Of a stretch of DNA of 30,611 nucleotides, positions 1 to 6,297 are shown piece by piece. The translations under genes and the position numbers were made by a program. Below the pieces are notes generated by a model. It was not told the DNA's origin. It worked only from the letters and a program-made list of their open reading frames with translations, and did no database searches. This DNA comes from RGIG8775 sp045587785 (GTDB lineage Bacteria > Bacillota > Clostridia > Oscillospirales > CAG-272), in contig JAZNDA010000071.1 of the NCBI GenBank assembly GCA_045587785.1, positions 1 through 30,611 on the forward strand, given 5' to 3'. The first letter of the stretch is position 1. Each line of letters begins with the position of its first letter.

Positions 1-549
1 GCAAGTAATCGCCTATTAAATTTATATCGCAAGGTTGCAAGGGCAATAGATGTTTCCATGCAGTCATTAAAAATAGAACATCTAAACATTGACGATAATA
101 AATCCGACTTTGTTTTTTATTATGAGAGCGATAACATTAGAGATATTGTCTTTTCAACCATTCATTTTGCATTAGAAAACGGATATAAATTTGCACAATG
201 TCAACATTGCGGAAAATGGTTTTTTAAGAGTAGTAACAGAAAAGACAGCAATACAAAATACTGTAAAAGAAATAGCCCTGTTTCTGATTACTCACATTTG
301 AGTTGTGAACAGGCTGTACGGAATATTATTCAGCAATGTACAAGAGTTAAAAACCGTATTGAAACAAAAATACAGCTTGCAGAAAAAGGCACATACTCAT
401 ATTTCATTATTGGTTTTCAAAATCAATGTGAAGTATATAAAGACAAAATCAAAGAATGTCCCACAGCTAAAAACTTAACTGATTATATGTCCTTTTTGGA
501 AAGAGTAGAAAAAGAGAGGGAGTGGCTAAAAAATGGCAACGATAAATAA
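1..549 (+). CDS. DUF6076-like zinc-ribbon protein, 5'-truncated
   Basis: The frame is open from base 1, so the start lies upstream of the window; the first internal ATG is at 58 and is probably not the start. The visible 183 residues contain a zinc-binding-like cluster, CQHCGKWF, followed about 20 residues later by YCKR and then by a further Cys (LSCEQ). This resembles DUF6076-type proteins that are often found beside integrases in Firmicutes elements. No enzyme motif is visible and the role is unknown. It overlaps the integrase start by 17 bp (533-549), so the two genes are probably co-transcribed and belong to the same mobile element. The DNA is AT-rich, unlike the region after 4 kb. The family name rests on recalled motif similarity only. 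Confidence 0.6.
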   Translation, partial: ASNRLLNLYRKVARAIDVSMQSLKIEHLNIDDNKSDFVFYYESDNIRDIVFSTIHFALENGYKFAQCQHCGKWFFKSSNRKDSNTKYCKRNSPVSDYSHLSCEQAVRNIIQQCTRVKNRIETKIQLAEKGTYSYFIIGFQNQCEVYKDKIKECPTAKNLTDYMSFLERVEKEREWLKNGNDK

Positions 550-1672
550 ACGTGGAAACACATTTCAAATTGTGGTATCGCTCGGACTTGATACGAACGG
601 AAAGAAGATCAGGAAAACTACCACATATAAACCGCCCGAAAACACCACACCGAAAAAGGCTGAAAAGCTCGCACAGGAATTTGCTATTGAGTTTGAGCGT
701 AAATGTAGAGGGCTGTCCTCATTAAACGAAAATATGCGTTTCTCTGAATTGGCTGAATGGTATATTGAAAACTATGCAAGAAACAAGCTGAAACCGATTA
801 CAGCCTACACCTATGAGGGACAAATAAGAAACCATTTACTGCCTGAATTGGGGAATATGAAACTAAAAGATTTCACCCCTGCAAAGATTACGGCATTTTT
901 CAAAACTCGTACTTATCAGCCTGCAACCTGTCGGAAAGTCTATGTAATTCTTCAAAGTGTGTTTGCTCGTGCTGTGGAGCAAGGTTTTATCAAGGAAACG
1001 CCCTGCACAAAAGCGGTTATACTTCCAAAAGCACAAACGCCGAAAGAAAAAAAGCCTTTCCTTGACGAAAATCAAGCAAAAGCCTTGTTAAAAATGGTAG
1101 AGGATAACACACAGTTCAACCGAATTATAAAGGTATTGTTATATACAGGTATGCGATCGGGTGAGTGTTTGGCTCTCCGTTGGCAAGATATAGACTTTGA
1201 GAACAGGACAATTCACATCGAAAACACTCTGACAGATGTTGGCGGTAAACATTGGCTTCAACCGCCGAAAACTGCAACAAGTAACCGTTATATTGCTTTA
1301 TCGGATATATTGGCTGAAATATTCATCGAACAAAAGAAATATAATGATGAAAAATTGAGCAGGCTCGGAAGTCTGTATCAATATCCTGAAATGGTATTCA
1401 CAACAGACAGCGGAAATTATGTTGACAGGTCAGGGCTTAACACACAGTTCAGGCGTTTTGTAAAGGGAACGGACTTTGACTTTATTTCTCTGCATAGTTT
1501 ACGCCATTGTAACGCAACGCTTTTGATAAACAGCGGTATTGATCTCAAAATCGTGAGTGAGTTGCTCGGTCATTCTGATGTGTCCACAACAGCGAATGTT
1601 TACGCTGATGTCCTGAAAAGCTCAAAGGCAAAAGTAGCAGACTTGATTTCCCTGAAATTGCAGAACGATTGA
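533..1672 (+). CDS. Tyrosine-type site-specific integrase
   Basis: A 379-residue phage/ICE-type integrase that catalyses recombination between att sites. It has three parts: an N-terminal arm-binding domain (about residues 1-60, INKRGNTFQIVVSLG followed by a Lys-rich stretch), a SAM-like core-binding domain (about 65-165, FSELAEWYIENYA) and a C-terminal catalytic domain. The catalytic residues are visible: Arg in TGMRSGECLALRW, HxxR in HSLRHCN, His in LLGHSDVSTT, and the nucleophile Tyr in NVYADVL. ATG 533 is preceded by GAGAGGGAG at good spacing. The length is normal for a Tn916/lambda-like integrase. It sits at the right end of its element: its stop codon lies inside a phased repeat array and an att-like hairpin follows. 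No excisionase gene is seen, but the element continues left of the window. Confidence 0.95.
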   Translation: MATINKRGNTFQIVVSLGLDTNGKKIRKTTTYKPPENTTPKKAEKLAQEFAIEFERKCRGLSSLNENMRFSELAEWYIENYARNKLKPITAYTYEGQIRNHLLPELGNMKLKDFTPAKITAFFKTRTYQPATCRKVYVILQSVFARAVEQGFIKETPCTKAVILPKAQTPKEKKPFLDENQAKALLKMVEDNTQFNRIIKVLLYTGMRSGECLALRWQDIDFENRTIHIENTLTDVGGKHWLQPPKTATSNRYIALSDILAEIFIEQKKYNDEKLSRLGSLYQYPEMVFTTDSGNYVDRSGLNTQFRRFVKGTDFDFISLHSLRHCNATLLINSGIDLKIVSELLGHSDVSTTANVYADVLKSSKAKVADLISLKLQND

Positions 1673-1698
1673 TGTCCGTTGATGTCCTTTTGATGTCC
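1669..1698 (+). repeat. Three tandem TTGATGTCC direct repeats at the integrase stop codon
   Basis: TTGATGTCC occurs at 1669-1677, 1679-1687 and 1690-1698, with spacings of 10 and 11 bp, so all three face the same side of the helix. The first copy contains the integrase stop codon. A fourth GATGTCC is at 1607-1613 inside the gene. Integrases with N-terminal arm-binding domains bind such short direct repeats next to att cores; that role is inferred here. Confidence 0.6.
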
Positions 1699-1722
1699 AA
1701 AATTACAAAAAGGTATTGCAAT

Positions 1723-1731
1723 TTGCACCAA
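1723..1731 (-). repeat. Single inverted copy of the TTGGTGCAA 9-mer
   Basis: TTGCACCAA on the plus strand is the reverse complement of the TTGGTGCAA motif found as pairs at 1897-1916 and 3644-3663. It lies between the integrase array and the hairpin junction. It may be a further protein-binding site of the att region. A single 9-mer is weak evidence alone. Confidence 0.3.
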
Positions 1732-1819
1732 GATATGATACAATAATGCGTGTAAAGCCTTATATTACAGGACTTTTTCAAACGATACAAAACGGCACAA
1801 AACACCTACATTATAACAG

Positions 1820-1829
1820 CAAGAGATAA
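1820..1829 (+). repeat. CAAGAGATAA, left copy of att-like direct repeat
   Basis: The 10-mer CAAGAGATAA recurs exactly at 3781-3790. In both places it lies about 20-30 bp before a hairpin with the same arms. Gap 1673-2077 otherwise holds the integrase array, this 10-mer, the hairpin, a 9-mer pair and a promoter, with no gene. Confidence 0.5.
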
Positions 1830-1845
1830 GTTATTTCTCAAAACA

Positions 1846-1880
1846 CCCCCGAAAACACTGGGTTTTCGGGGGTTTTCTTT
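1846..1880 (+). terminator. Rho-independent terminator / att-like hairpin, left copy
   Basis: A perfect 11-bp stem, CCCCCGAAAAC (1846-1856) with GTTTTCGGGGG (1862-1872), has a 5-nt loop and is followed by TTTTCTTTT. It would terminate the integrase transcript. A near copy lies at 3817-3849, so the hairpin may also mark the recombination target. Confidence 0.75.
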
Positions 1881-1896
1881 TGCAGAAAATTTGCGT

Positions 1897-1916
1897 TTGG
1901 TGCAAATTTGGTGCAA
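1897..1916 (+). repeat. Pair of TTGGTGCAA 9-mers, 11 bp apart (left)
   Basis: TTGGTGCAA at 1897-1905 and 1908-1916, a one-turn spacing. A matching pair (TTGGTGTAA and TTGGTGCAA) with the same spacing lies at 3644-3663, so the small cassette is bracketed by the same pair in the same orientation. Confidence 0.5.
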
Positions 1917-1940
1917 GTATGTACGCAATCAATCAACCAT

Positions 1941-1968
1941 TTACAAATTTACTGTTTTGTGATATAAT
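1941..1968 (+). promoter_or_regulatory. Sigma-A-type promoter for the tetR cassette
   Basis: TTACAA (1941-1946), 16-bp spacer, TATAAT (1963-1968), with TG just upstream of the -10 (extended -10). A second TATAAT at 2040-2045 with a poor -35 is closer to the gene at 2078 and may be an additional start. Both lie just after the repeat-bearing junction. Confidence 0.5.
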
Positions 1969-2077
1969 TTATTTGGTTGAAAACATTGAAATCAACACAT
2001 TCAGGTAATCATGTTGTTCAAATTCTTTTTGGCGGTTGGTATAATTAAGACACAACAAACCGAAAAGGAGAAACAAA

Positions 2078-2431
2078 ATGAACACAGACAAAATTTACGC
2101 AGAATCTATCGCAAAGGAGTATGCCCCCAAGGACAACTCCAAAATCGTTGCACTTCGTAAGCTGGATAAGAAGGCAAAGTTACCCGCAACCATTTTCACA
2201 TATACCTTCGGTATTATTTCCGCCCTTGTTGCAGGTACGGGAATGTGCCTCTCTATGCAAGTTATCGGGGGCACGCTTCCTCTTACTGTTCTCGGAATTA
2301 TCATTGGTATTATAGGCTTTACCTGCACAGGTATCAACTATCCGATTTATAAGAAGATGCTTGAAAACGGCAAGAAGAAATATGCGTATGAGATCGTGGA
2401 GCTCGCAAGAGAGATCAGCGAAGGAAAGTAA
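2078..2431 (+). CDS. Small two-TM membrane protein of unknown function
   Basis: A 117-residue protein with a charged N-terminal segment (about residues 1-38) that looks cytosolic, then two hydrophobic segments (about 39-63, starting ATIFTYTFGIISALVAG, and about 67-90, starting LPLTVLGIIIGIIGF) and a Lys/Glu-rich C-terminal tail. ATG 2078 has a good AAAAGGAGAAAC ribosome site. It is followed after 20 bp by a tetR gene, so the regulator may control this gene, as is common for TetR-linked membrane genes. I do not recognise a reaction or substrate. Small proteins of this kind occur beside TetR genes in Clostridia, but I cannot name the family with confidence. Confidence 0.75.
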   Translation: MNTDKIYAESIAKEYAPKDNSKIVALRKLDKKAKLPATIFTYTFGIISALVAGTGMCLSMQVIGGTLPLTVLGIIIGIIGFTCTGINYPIYKKMLENGKKKYAYEIVELAREISEGK

Positions 2432-2451
2432 GTTAACAAGGGGGGCGTCTT

Positions 2452-3048
2452 ATGAATAAAAACGAAAGCAAATACTTTAATACGGCAATCAGAATGGACG
2501 AAGCCCTCATTGCGTTACTTGAAAAGAAGGACTTTGAATATATCACCATCAAGGAAATCTGTGATGTTGCAGGGGTAAATCGGTCAACATTTTACCTACA
2601 TTATGAGAATACTTCGGATTTATTAAAGGAAACCACCATATATATCCTTGATAAACACTTTGCTTATTATTCTGCTGATACAAAAGGAATTGCGGAACGC
2701 TTTGAAAATTGTGAGCTCGGTGACTTAGTTTTCGTAACATCCGAATATCTCACACCATATCTTACCTTTATCAAGGAGAATCAGCGTATATTTAAGGTTG
2801 CTATCAAGCAATTCAATTCCTTGAATATGGATGAAGTGTACAGCAAAATGTTCAACCATATCTTCGACCCCATCCTCTCACGCTTTCACGTTCCCGATAA
2901 AGAACGCACCTATATGATGAAATTCTATCTAATGGGCGTGTTTGCTATCGTGACGGAATGGCTCGATAAGAAGTGTTCCGACGATATGGATACAGTAATC
3001 AAGATTATCACAGATTGTGTGCTTGGCGAGAGAAACATCAATGGATAA
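2452..3048 (+). CDS. TetR/AcrR family transcriptional regulator
   Basis: A 198-residue DNA-binding regulator. The N-terminal helix-turn-helix is typical of TetR: YITIKEICDVAGVNRSTFY followed by LHYENTSDLLKE (about residues 25-60). The rest is a helical ligand-binding and dimerisation domain whose inducer cannot be read from sequence. A strong AAGGGGGGCG ribosome site precedes ATG 2452. The gene overlaps the following membrane-protein gene by 8 bp, so the two are translationally coupled. The likely role is autoregulation of this three-gene cassette (2078-3619). No clear palindromic operator was identified, although the region before 2078 contains short repeats. The cassette lies between two att-like junctions, which suggests mobile cargo. 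Confidence 0.92.
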   Translation: MNKNESKYFNTAIRMDEALIALLEKKDFEYITIKEICDVAGVNRSTFYLHYENTSDLLKETTIYILDKHFAYYSADTKGIAERFENCELGDLVFVTSEYLTPYLTFIKENQRIFKVAIKQFNSLNMDEVYSKMFNHIFDPILSRFHVPDKERTYMMKFYLMGVFAIVTEWLDKKCSDDMDTVIKIITDCVLGERNING

Positions 3049-3619
3049 AACGCTTAAATTCGCACTTGTCAGCTTGATTTTTAATGTTGCCTTCGGTGCA
3101 TACCATCTTGTATTTGGTATTGTGTCCAGCTCGTGGTGGCTATTAACACTTGGCACTTATTACTTGATTTTAAGCATCGTTCGCTTTACGGTGCTCTGTA
3201 CCAAGTCAAAGGAACAGTTTATTACCAAGTTCACAGGATGGATGCTGATGGTATTATCCATTCCTCTTTCCGGAACTGTTATTCTGTCGGTAGTTCGTGA
3301 CAGAGGGCACGAATATCATATGATCGTAATGATTGCCATGGCAACTTATGCCTTTACTAAAATTACGCTCGCTACAATCAATCTTGTAAAATCTCGTCGC
3401 AGTACATCGGGGGCACTCATAACGTTACGAAATATATCTTTTGCGGATGCCTTTGTTTCCATCTTCGCATTGCAACGCTCAATGCTCGTATCCTTTGAGG
3501 GAATGACCGAAACCGAGATATTGATTATGAACGTCGCTCTCGGCTCTGCCGTATGCGTAATAGTTTTTCTGCTCGGACTGAATCTTGTGCGAAGCAAAAA
3601 ATATTGTTTAACGCTTTGA
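3041..3619 (+). CDS. Polytopic membrane protein of unknown function
   Basis: I place the start at ATG 3041 (MDKTLKFALVS), which overlaps the tetR stop as ATGGATAA; an upstream start at 3017 would add eight residues copied from the tetR frame and is less likely. The 192-residue protein has about five or six hydrophobic segments: around residues 5-25, 28-50, 64-85, 97-120, 130-150 and 160-185. Charged loops and the C-terminal end RSKKYCLTL follow. No transporter signature or catalytic motif is recognised. Translational coupling to a TetR regulator suggests an exported or membrane-protective function under its control, but that is inference. It could be an efflux-like accessory or a stress protein. 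Confidence 0.75.
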   Translation: MDKTLKFALVSLIFNVAFGAYHLVFGIVSSSWWLLTLGTYYLILSIVRFTVLCTKSKEQFITKFTGWMLMVLSIPLSGTVILSVVRDRGHEYHMIVMIAMATYAFTKITLATINLVKSRRSTSGALITLRNISFADAFVSIFALQRSMLVSFEGMTETEILIMNVALGSAVCVIVFLLGLNLVRSKKYCLTL

Positions 3620-3643
3620 ATGATTGAAATATGGCACTAAATG

Positions 3644-3663
3644 TTGGTGTAATTTTGGTGCAA
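3644..3663 (+). repeat. Pair of TTGGTGYAA 9-mers, 11 bp apart (right)
   Basis: TTGGTGTAA (3644-3652) and TTGGTGCAA (3655-3663) repeat the pair at 1897-1916 with the same spacing and orientation. They lie just after the membrane-protein stop and just before the ACGATAT array. Confidence 0.5.
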
Positions 3664-3674
3664 CACTTTATGCG

Positions 3675-3759
3675 ACGATACTCACGATATTCACGATATC
3701 GCACGAAAACACACGATAAAGCTACGATATCACACGATATTTAACGATATTCACGATAT
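3675..3759 (+). repeat. Nine-unit ACGATAT iteron-like array phased at about 10 bp
   Basis: ACGATA(T) starts at 3675, 3684, 3693, 3713, 3724, 3734, 3744 and 3753, with a degenerate unit (ACGAAA) at 3703. The spacings are 9-11 bp, so all units lie on one helical face. The gap 3620-4035 has no convincing gene. It holds a 9-mer pair, this array, the CAAGAGATAA repeat, a hairpin, a second 9-mer pair and a weak hairpin at 4006-4024. Candidate roles are integrase or excisionase arm sites, or binding sites for a Rep- or partition-like protein. Confidence 0.7.
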
Positions 3760-3780
3760 CAAACGGCGTTGTTAAAACTC

Positions 3781-3790
3781 CAAGAGATAA
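3781..3790 (+). repeat. CAAGAGATAA, right copy of att-like direct repeat
   Basis: Exact copy of the 10-mer at 1820-1829. It is again placed after a phased array and before a C5GA(3-4) hairpin. Confidence 0.5.
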
Positions 3791-3816
3791 TTACAGCCTT
3801 ACGGTGATTATCAAAA

Positions 3817-3849
3817 CCCCCGAAACCATTTGGTTTTCGGGGGTTTTTT
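3817..3849 (+). terminator. Rho-independent terminator / att-like hairpin, right copy
   Basis: CCCCCGAAACC (3817-3827) pairs with GGTTTTCGGGGG (3832-3843) with one bulged T, followed by six T. It matches the left hairpin (1846-1872) in both arms and differs mainly in the loop. It would end transcription of the tetR cassette. Confidence 0.75.
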
Positions 3850-3857
3850 CTATCTTG

Positions 3858-3877
3858 TTGCCACAAATTTGCCACAA
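3858..3877 (+). repeat. Pair of TTGCCACAA 9-mers, 11 bp apart
   Basis: TTGCCACAA at 3858-3866 and 3869-3877, directly after the right hairpin. The position and spacing are the same as for the TTGGTGCAA pair after the left hairpin, but the central bases differ, as expected for related sites of different specificity. Confidence 0.5.
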
Positions 3878-4005
3878 ATTGATTTTATTTTGTGGAAAGC
3901 AGGGCTGAGGATACTCTCAATATTCTCGCTCGTATATAGAAGCAATGCAGCATTGGTATGCTCAATACCTTTCGTAAAGAACATCCGCTTTTTTCCTTTT
4001 TTTAG

Positions 4006-4029
4006 GCTATCTTAATGAGACAGCACCTT
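4006..4029 (+). terminator. Weak hairpin before the convergent carboxypeptidase gene
   Basis: GCTATCT (4006-4012) pairs with AGACAGC (4018-4024) through one G-T pair, with a 5-nt loop, followed by ACCTTTTT. It is a possible weak plus-strand terminator facing the end of the minus-strand operon. Confidence 0.3.
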
Positions 4030-4035
4030 TTTCGG

Positions 4036-5346
4036 TTATTTGTGTTTGTCATAGCGGCGGCGCACCTTTCGTCGGTTGCCATGGCGGCGTCTGTCATAGT
4101 ATACGCTCCACCATATCAGTGCGGCGGCAAGTAACATCAGAATGAAAAACAGGGGACTGAGCACAAAGCCCTTCAGCCTTGCCATGAAAACGAGAAAGCC
4201 GTGGGCTTCAATATCCTCTTTGACGATCAGTTCGTTTTTGGCAAGAAGCTTGCCGTTTTTGTCCTTGGCAAAGAGTTGCCCGATGACGGTACCGCTCTTT
4301 ACGGGAGCCGATAGTTTTTCCTTGGTCAGCGTATAGGAAAATACAACATCCTTTGAAACGTCAAAGTCGGACGGAACAAGTGCTGTCATATCACTCTTTG
4401 GATATACGGCGGTTTCGGTCACGGTTGCCGAATACTGCACGGGAAGCGTTGTCACCTGCTTTTTGTGGCTTTTGAGCGTTTTGGCGGAAAAGCCGAGCAG
4501 GGCATAGCGCAGGACGTTTTTGGCAGTGATAAAGGCATGATTGGTGTCGCCCCCGCCCCGTCCGCCGAGAACAACGGTAACGTAGGTAAGGCCGTCAAGA
4601 CTGCCGCTTGTTACCGCGCAGTCACCGCCTTCATCCGTCGAGCCCGCGTGAATACCCGACGCGTAGGAGTAAAAATATCCCTCCTCCAAAATGGCGGAGA
4701 TCAAAGAATTTCTGGAATAGATGGTCCTTTGTTCGCTTTTGGCTGTGGCGGGCATCACGTATTTCGGCTTTTTCGTGATATCATAAAGAGCCTCATTTTT
4801 CATCAGTGCGATGGCTATGTAAGCGGTATCCTTGGCAGTGGTTACCATGGCAGGGTCATGAAGCCCCGTGGGATTGGTATAATGGGTGTCGGTGGCACCA
4901 AGGGTACGGACGTACTCATTCATGCTATCGGCGAAATCGCGGACAGTCCCTTTTGATGCTATGGCAAGTGCAACGGCGGCATCGTTATATCCGCCCACCA
5001 GCATGGCGTGGAGAAGCGCACCGTAGGTGACCTTTTCACCGATGGAAAAACCAAAACAGCGCCCATAAGAGGCATCCTTCATGGCTTCGGTGAATTCAAT
5101 GATTTTCTGATAGTCACCCGCAAAGACCTGCTCTGCCACAAGGGCGGTGGCCAGCTTGGCGGTTGAGGCAGGGTAGAGATGCTTATTCTCATTAAATGCG
5201 TATACCGCTTCGCCGTACTCAAGGTTTAGCACGTAGACCGCATCCACGTTTGCTGTACTTGGCAAGTCTGTGGTGGCGGCGGGAAGACTGAGCACAGGAA
5301 ACAGGACAAGGACAGCCATGCAAAGCGATAAAAGCCGTTTTTTCAT
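4036..5346 (-). CDS. S11-family D-alanyl-D-alanine carboxypeptidase (PBP5/DacF-like) with altered motifs
   Basis: A 436-residue exported peptidoglycan protein. It has a signal peptide (about 1-24), a penicillin-binding-protein domain (about 35-290), a beta-rich PBP5-C-like domain (about 300-380) and a C-terminal membrane anchor (about 392-415) followed by a very basic tail. S11 enzymes trim the terminal D-Ala of the stem peptide. The SxxK motif STAK (61-64) is intact. Where SxN is expected the protein reads GYND (119-122), and where KTG is expected it reads HAG in SGIHAGSTDEGG (233-235). Two of three active-site motifs are therefore changed, so activity is doubtful. Last gene of ireB-ribF-this; its ATG overlaps the ribF stop as ATGA, indicating translational coupling. 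Confidence 0.9.
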   Translation of the reverse strand: MKKRLLSLCMAVLVLFPVLSLPAATTDLPSTANVDAVYVLNLEYGEAVYAFNENKHLYPASTAKLATALVAEQVFAGDYQKIIEFTEAMKDASYGRCFGFSIGEKVTYGALLHAMLVGGYNDAAVALAIASKGTVRDFADSMNEYVRTLGATDTHYTNPTGLHDPAMVTTAKDTAYIAIALMKNEALYDITKKPKYVMPATAKSEQRTIYSRNSLISAILEEGYFYSYASGIHAGSTDEGGDCAVTSGSLDGLTYVTVVLGGRGGGDTNHAFITAKNVLRYALLGFSAKTLKSHKKQVTTLPVQYSATVTETAVYPKSDMTALVPSDFDVSKDVVFSYTLTKEKLSAPVKSGTVIGQLFAKDKNGKLLAKNELIVKEDIEAHGFLVFMARLKGFVLSPLFFILMLLAAALIWWSVYYDRRRHGNRRKVRRRYDKHK

Positions 5347-6293
5347 AGCTCCTCACCCTCCCTTGTCCCGAAAAAGTTTATGGCATTAGCAATATCTTCC
5401 CCCAGCTGAGCGCGCAGTGCATCGGTGTTCGGAAAGCGAATCTCGCTCCTTAAACGCTCGAAAAATTCGACCGTCACCGTACTGCCGTAAAGGTCGCCCT
5501 CGTAGCCGATGATATGCGTTTCGCAGTTGATAAAATCCCCATCGTCAAAGGACGGACGGGTGCCAATATTTGAAACCGAAGGAAATGCGACACCGCCAAT
5601 CCATGTGCGCGATACGTAAATGCCGCCTTTGGGGCGCATGGTATGCGCGTCAAACGTCTGGTTGACGGTGGGAATACCGATGGTTTTTCCGAGAGCCTTG
5701 CCGTGAAGCACAGGGGCACTGAGGGAATAGGGACGCCCGAGCATTTTGTTTGCCTTCATAGACTCGCCGTTTGCCAAAAGTGTGCGAATGGTACTGGAGC
5801 TGACAGGTGCACCGTCTTGCGTGACACAGTCAAGTATTTTGGTGTTTCCGTCCATAAGATTTTGTAGGGTCAGGGCGTCTGCCATGGCATGCCTTGCAAA
5901 ACGGAAATTAAAGCCGCATACGGTATAGACACATCGGCACTGTTTTTTTAAGACTTCATTTACAAATTCTGAAGGTTCAAGATTTCTGAGCTTGTCAAAG
6001 TCTGCTAAAAAGGCATAGTCAAGCCCGAGAGAGGCAAACAGCGTCAGCTTCTCATTCAGTGAGGTAAGCTGAGGCGAGCCACTCTCCGCACGCGAGAAGG
6101 ACGGCGGTACTTCAAACAGCCAAGCACCGCTTGCCAAGCCGTGATAACAACAAAGCCGCTCTTTTTGGCGGCTTGTTTCCATGATAAGGGCGCGGTGCCC
6201 GATATGCACGCCGTCAAAGTTCCCCAGACAAAGCACGGAATAAGCGGGCGGCGGCGCCTCCTTCATGGTTTTTAAATCAATGATGCGTATCAA
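5343..6293 (-). CDS. ribF: Bifunctional riboflavin kinase / FAD synthetase
   Basis: A 316-residue cytosolic enzyme that makes FMN from riboflavin and then FAD. The N-terminal nucleotidyltransferase domain shows LGNFDGVHIGHR (about 23-34) and GFNFRFARHAMADA (about 147-160). The C-terminal flavokinase domain has GIPTVN (about 206-211, the PTxN motif), GGIYVS and the conserved NIGTRPSF, then VEFFERLRSEIRF. The start is taken as TTG 6293, which puts GNFDGVH at the usual distance from the N-terminus and follows a CGGAG sequence; the internal ATG at 6266 has no ribosome site. The gene starts 4 bp after ireB stops and overlaps the carboxypeptidase start by 4 bp. No FMN riboswitch is visible upstream. 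Confidence 0.95.
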   Translation of the reverse strand: MIRIIDLKTMKEAPPPAYSVLCLGNFDGVHIGHRALIMETSRQKERLCCYHGLASGAWLFEVPPSFSRAESGSPQLTSLNEKLTLFASLGLDYAFLADFDKLRNLEPSEFVNEVLKKQCRCVYTVCGFNFRFARHAMADALTLQNLMDGNTKILDCVTQDGAPVSSSTIRTLLANGESMKANKMLGRPYSLSAPVLHGKALGKTIGIPTVNQTFDAHTMRPKGGIYVSRTWIGGVAFPSVSNIGTRPSFDDGDFINCETHIIGYEGDLYGSTVTVEFFERLRSEIRFPNTDALRAQLGEDIANAINFFGTREGEEL

Positions 6294-6297
6294 GATG

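Larger units (their letters stand above)
1..1880 (+). mobile_element. Right end of an integrative element (element A), partial
   Basis: AT-rich segment with an accessory gene and a terminal integrase, followed by a repeat array (1669-1698) and a hairpin-containing junction (1820-1880) that is repeated at 3781-3850. The left end is outside the window, so phage, ICE or genomic island cannot be distinguished. The exact crossover point cannot be fixed without an empty-site genome. Confidence 0.55.
1820..3850 (+). mobile_element. Putative small integrase-less element (element B)
   Basis: About 2.0 kb is bounded by two copies of the CAAGAGATAA plus hairpin module (1820-1880 and 3781-3850). Internally it is bracketed by TTGGTGCAA-type pairs (1897-1916 and 3644-3663). 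It carries a 2-TM protein, a TetR regulator and a polytopic membrane protein, but no recombinase. It could be a non-autonomous element mobilised in trans, a decayed remnant, or coincidental repetition of terminators; the boundaries are inferred. Confidence 0.4.

Noticed and set aside
3675..3759. ACGATAT array as a CRISPR
   Set aside because: Units are only 6-7 bp with 2-4 bp between them; there are no 28-36-bp repeats, unique spacers or cas genes.
3830..4015. 61-codon plus-strand open frame after the cassette
   Set aside because: It begins inside the terminator hairpin, has no ribosome site and runs through the TTGCCACAA pair. I saw no recognisable protein, though a small decayed remnant cannot be excluded.
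6266..6293. ATG at 6266 as the ribF start
   Set aside because: It has no ribosome site and would leave the GNFDGVH motif unusually close to the N-terminus; the TTG at 6293 fits the family better.
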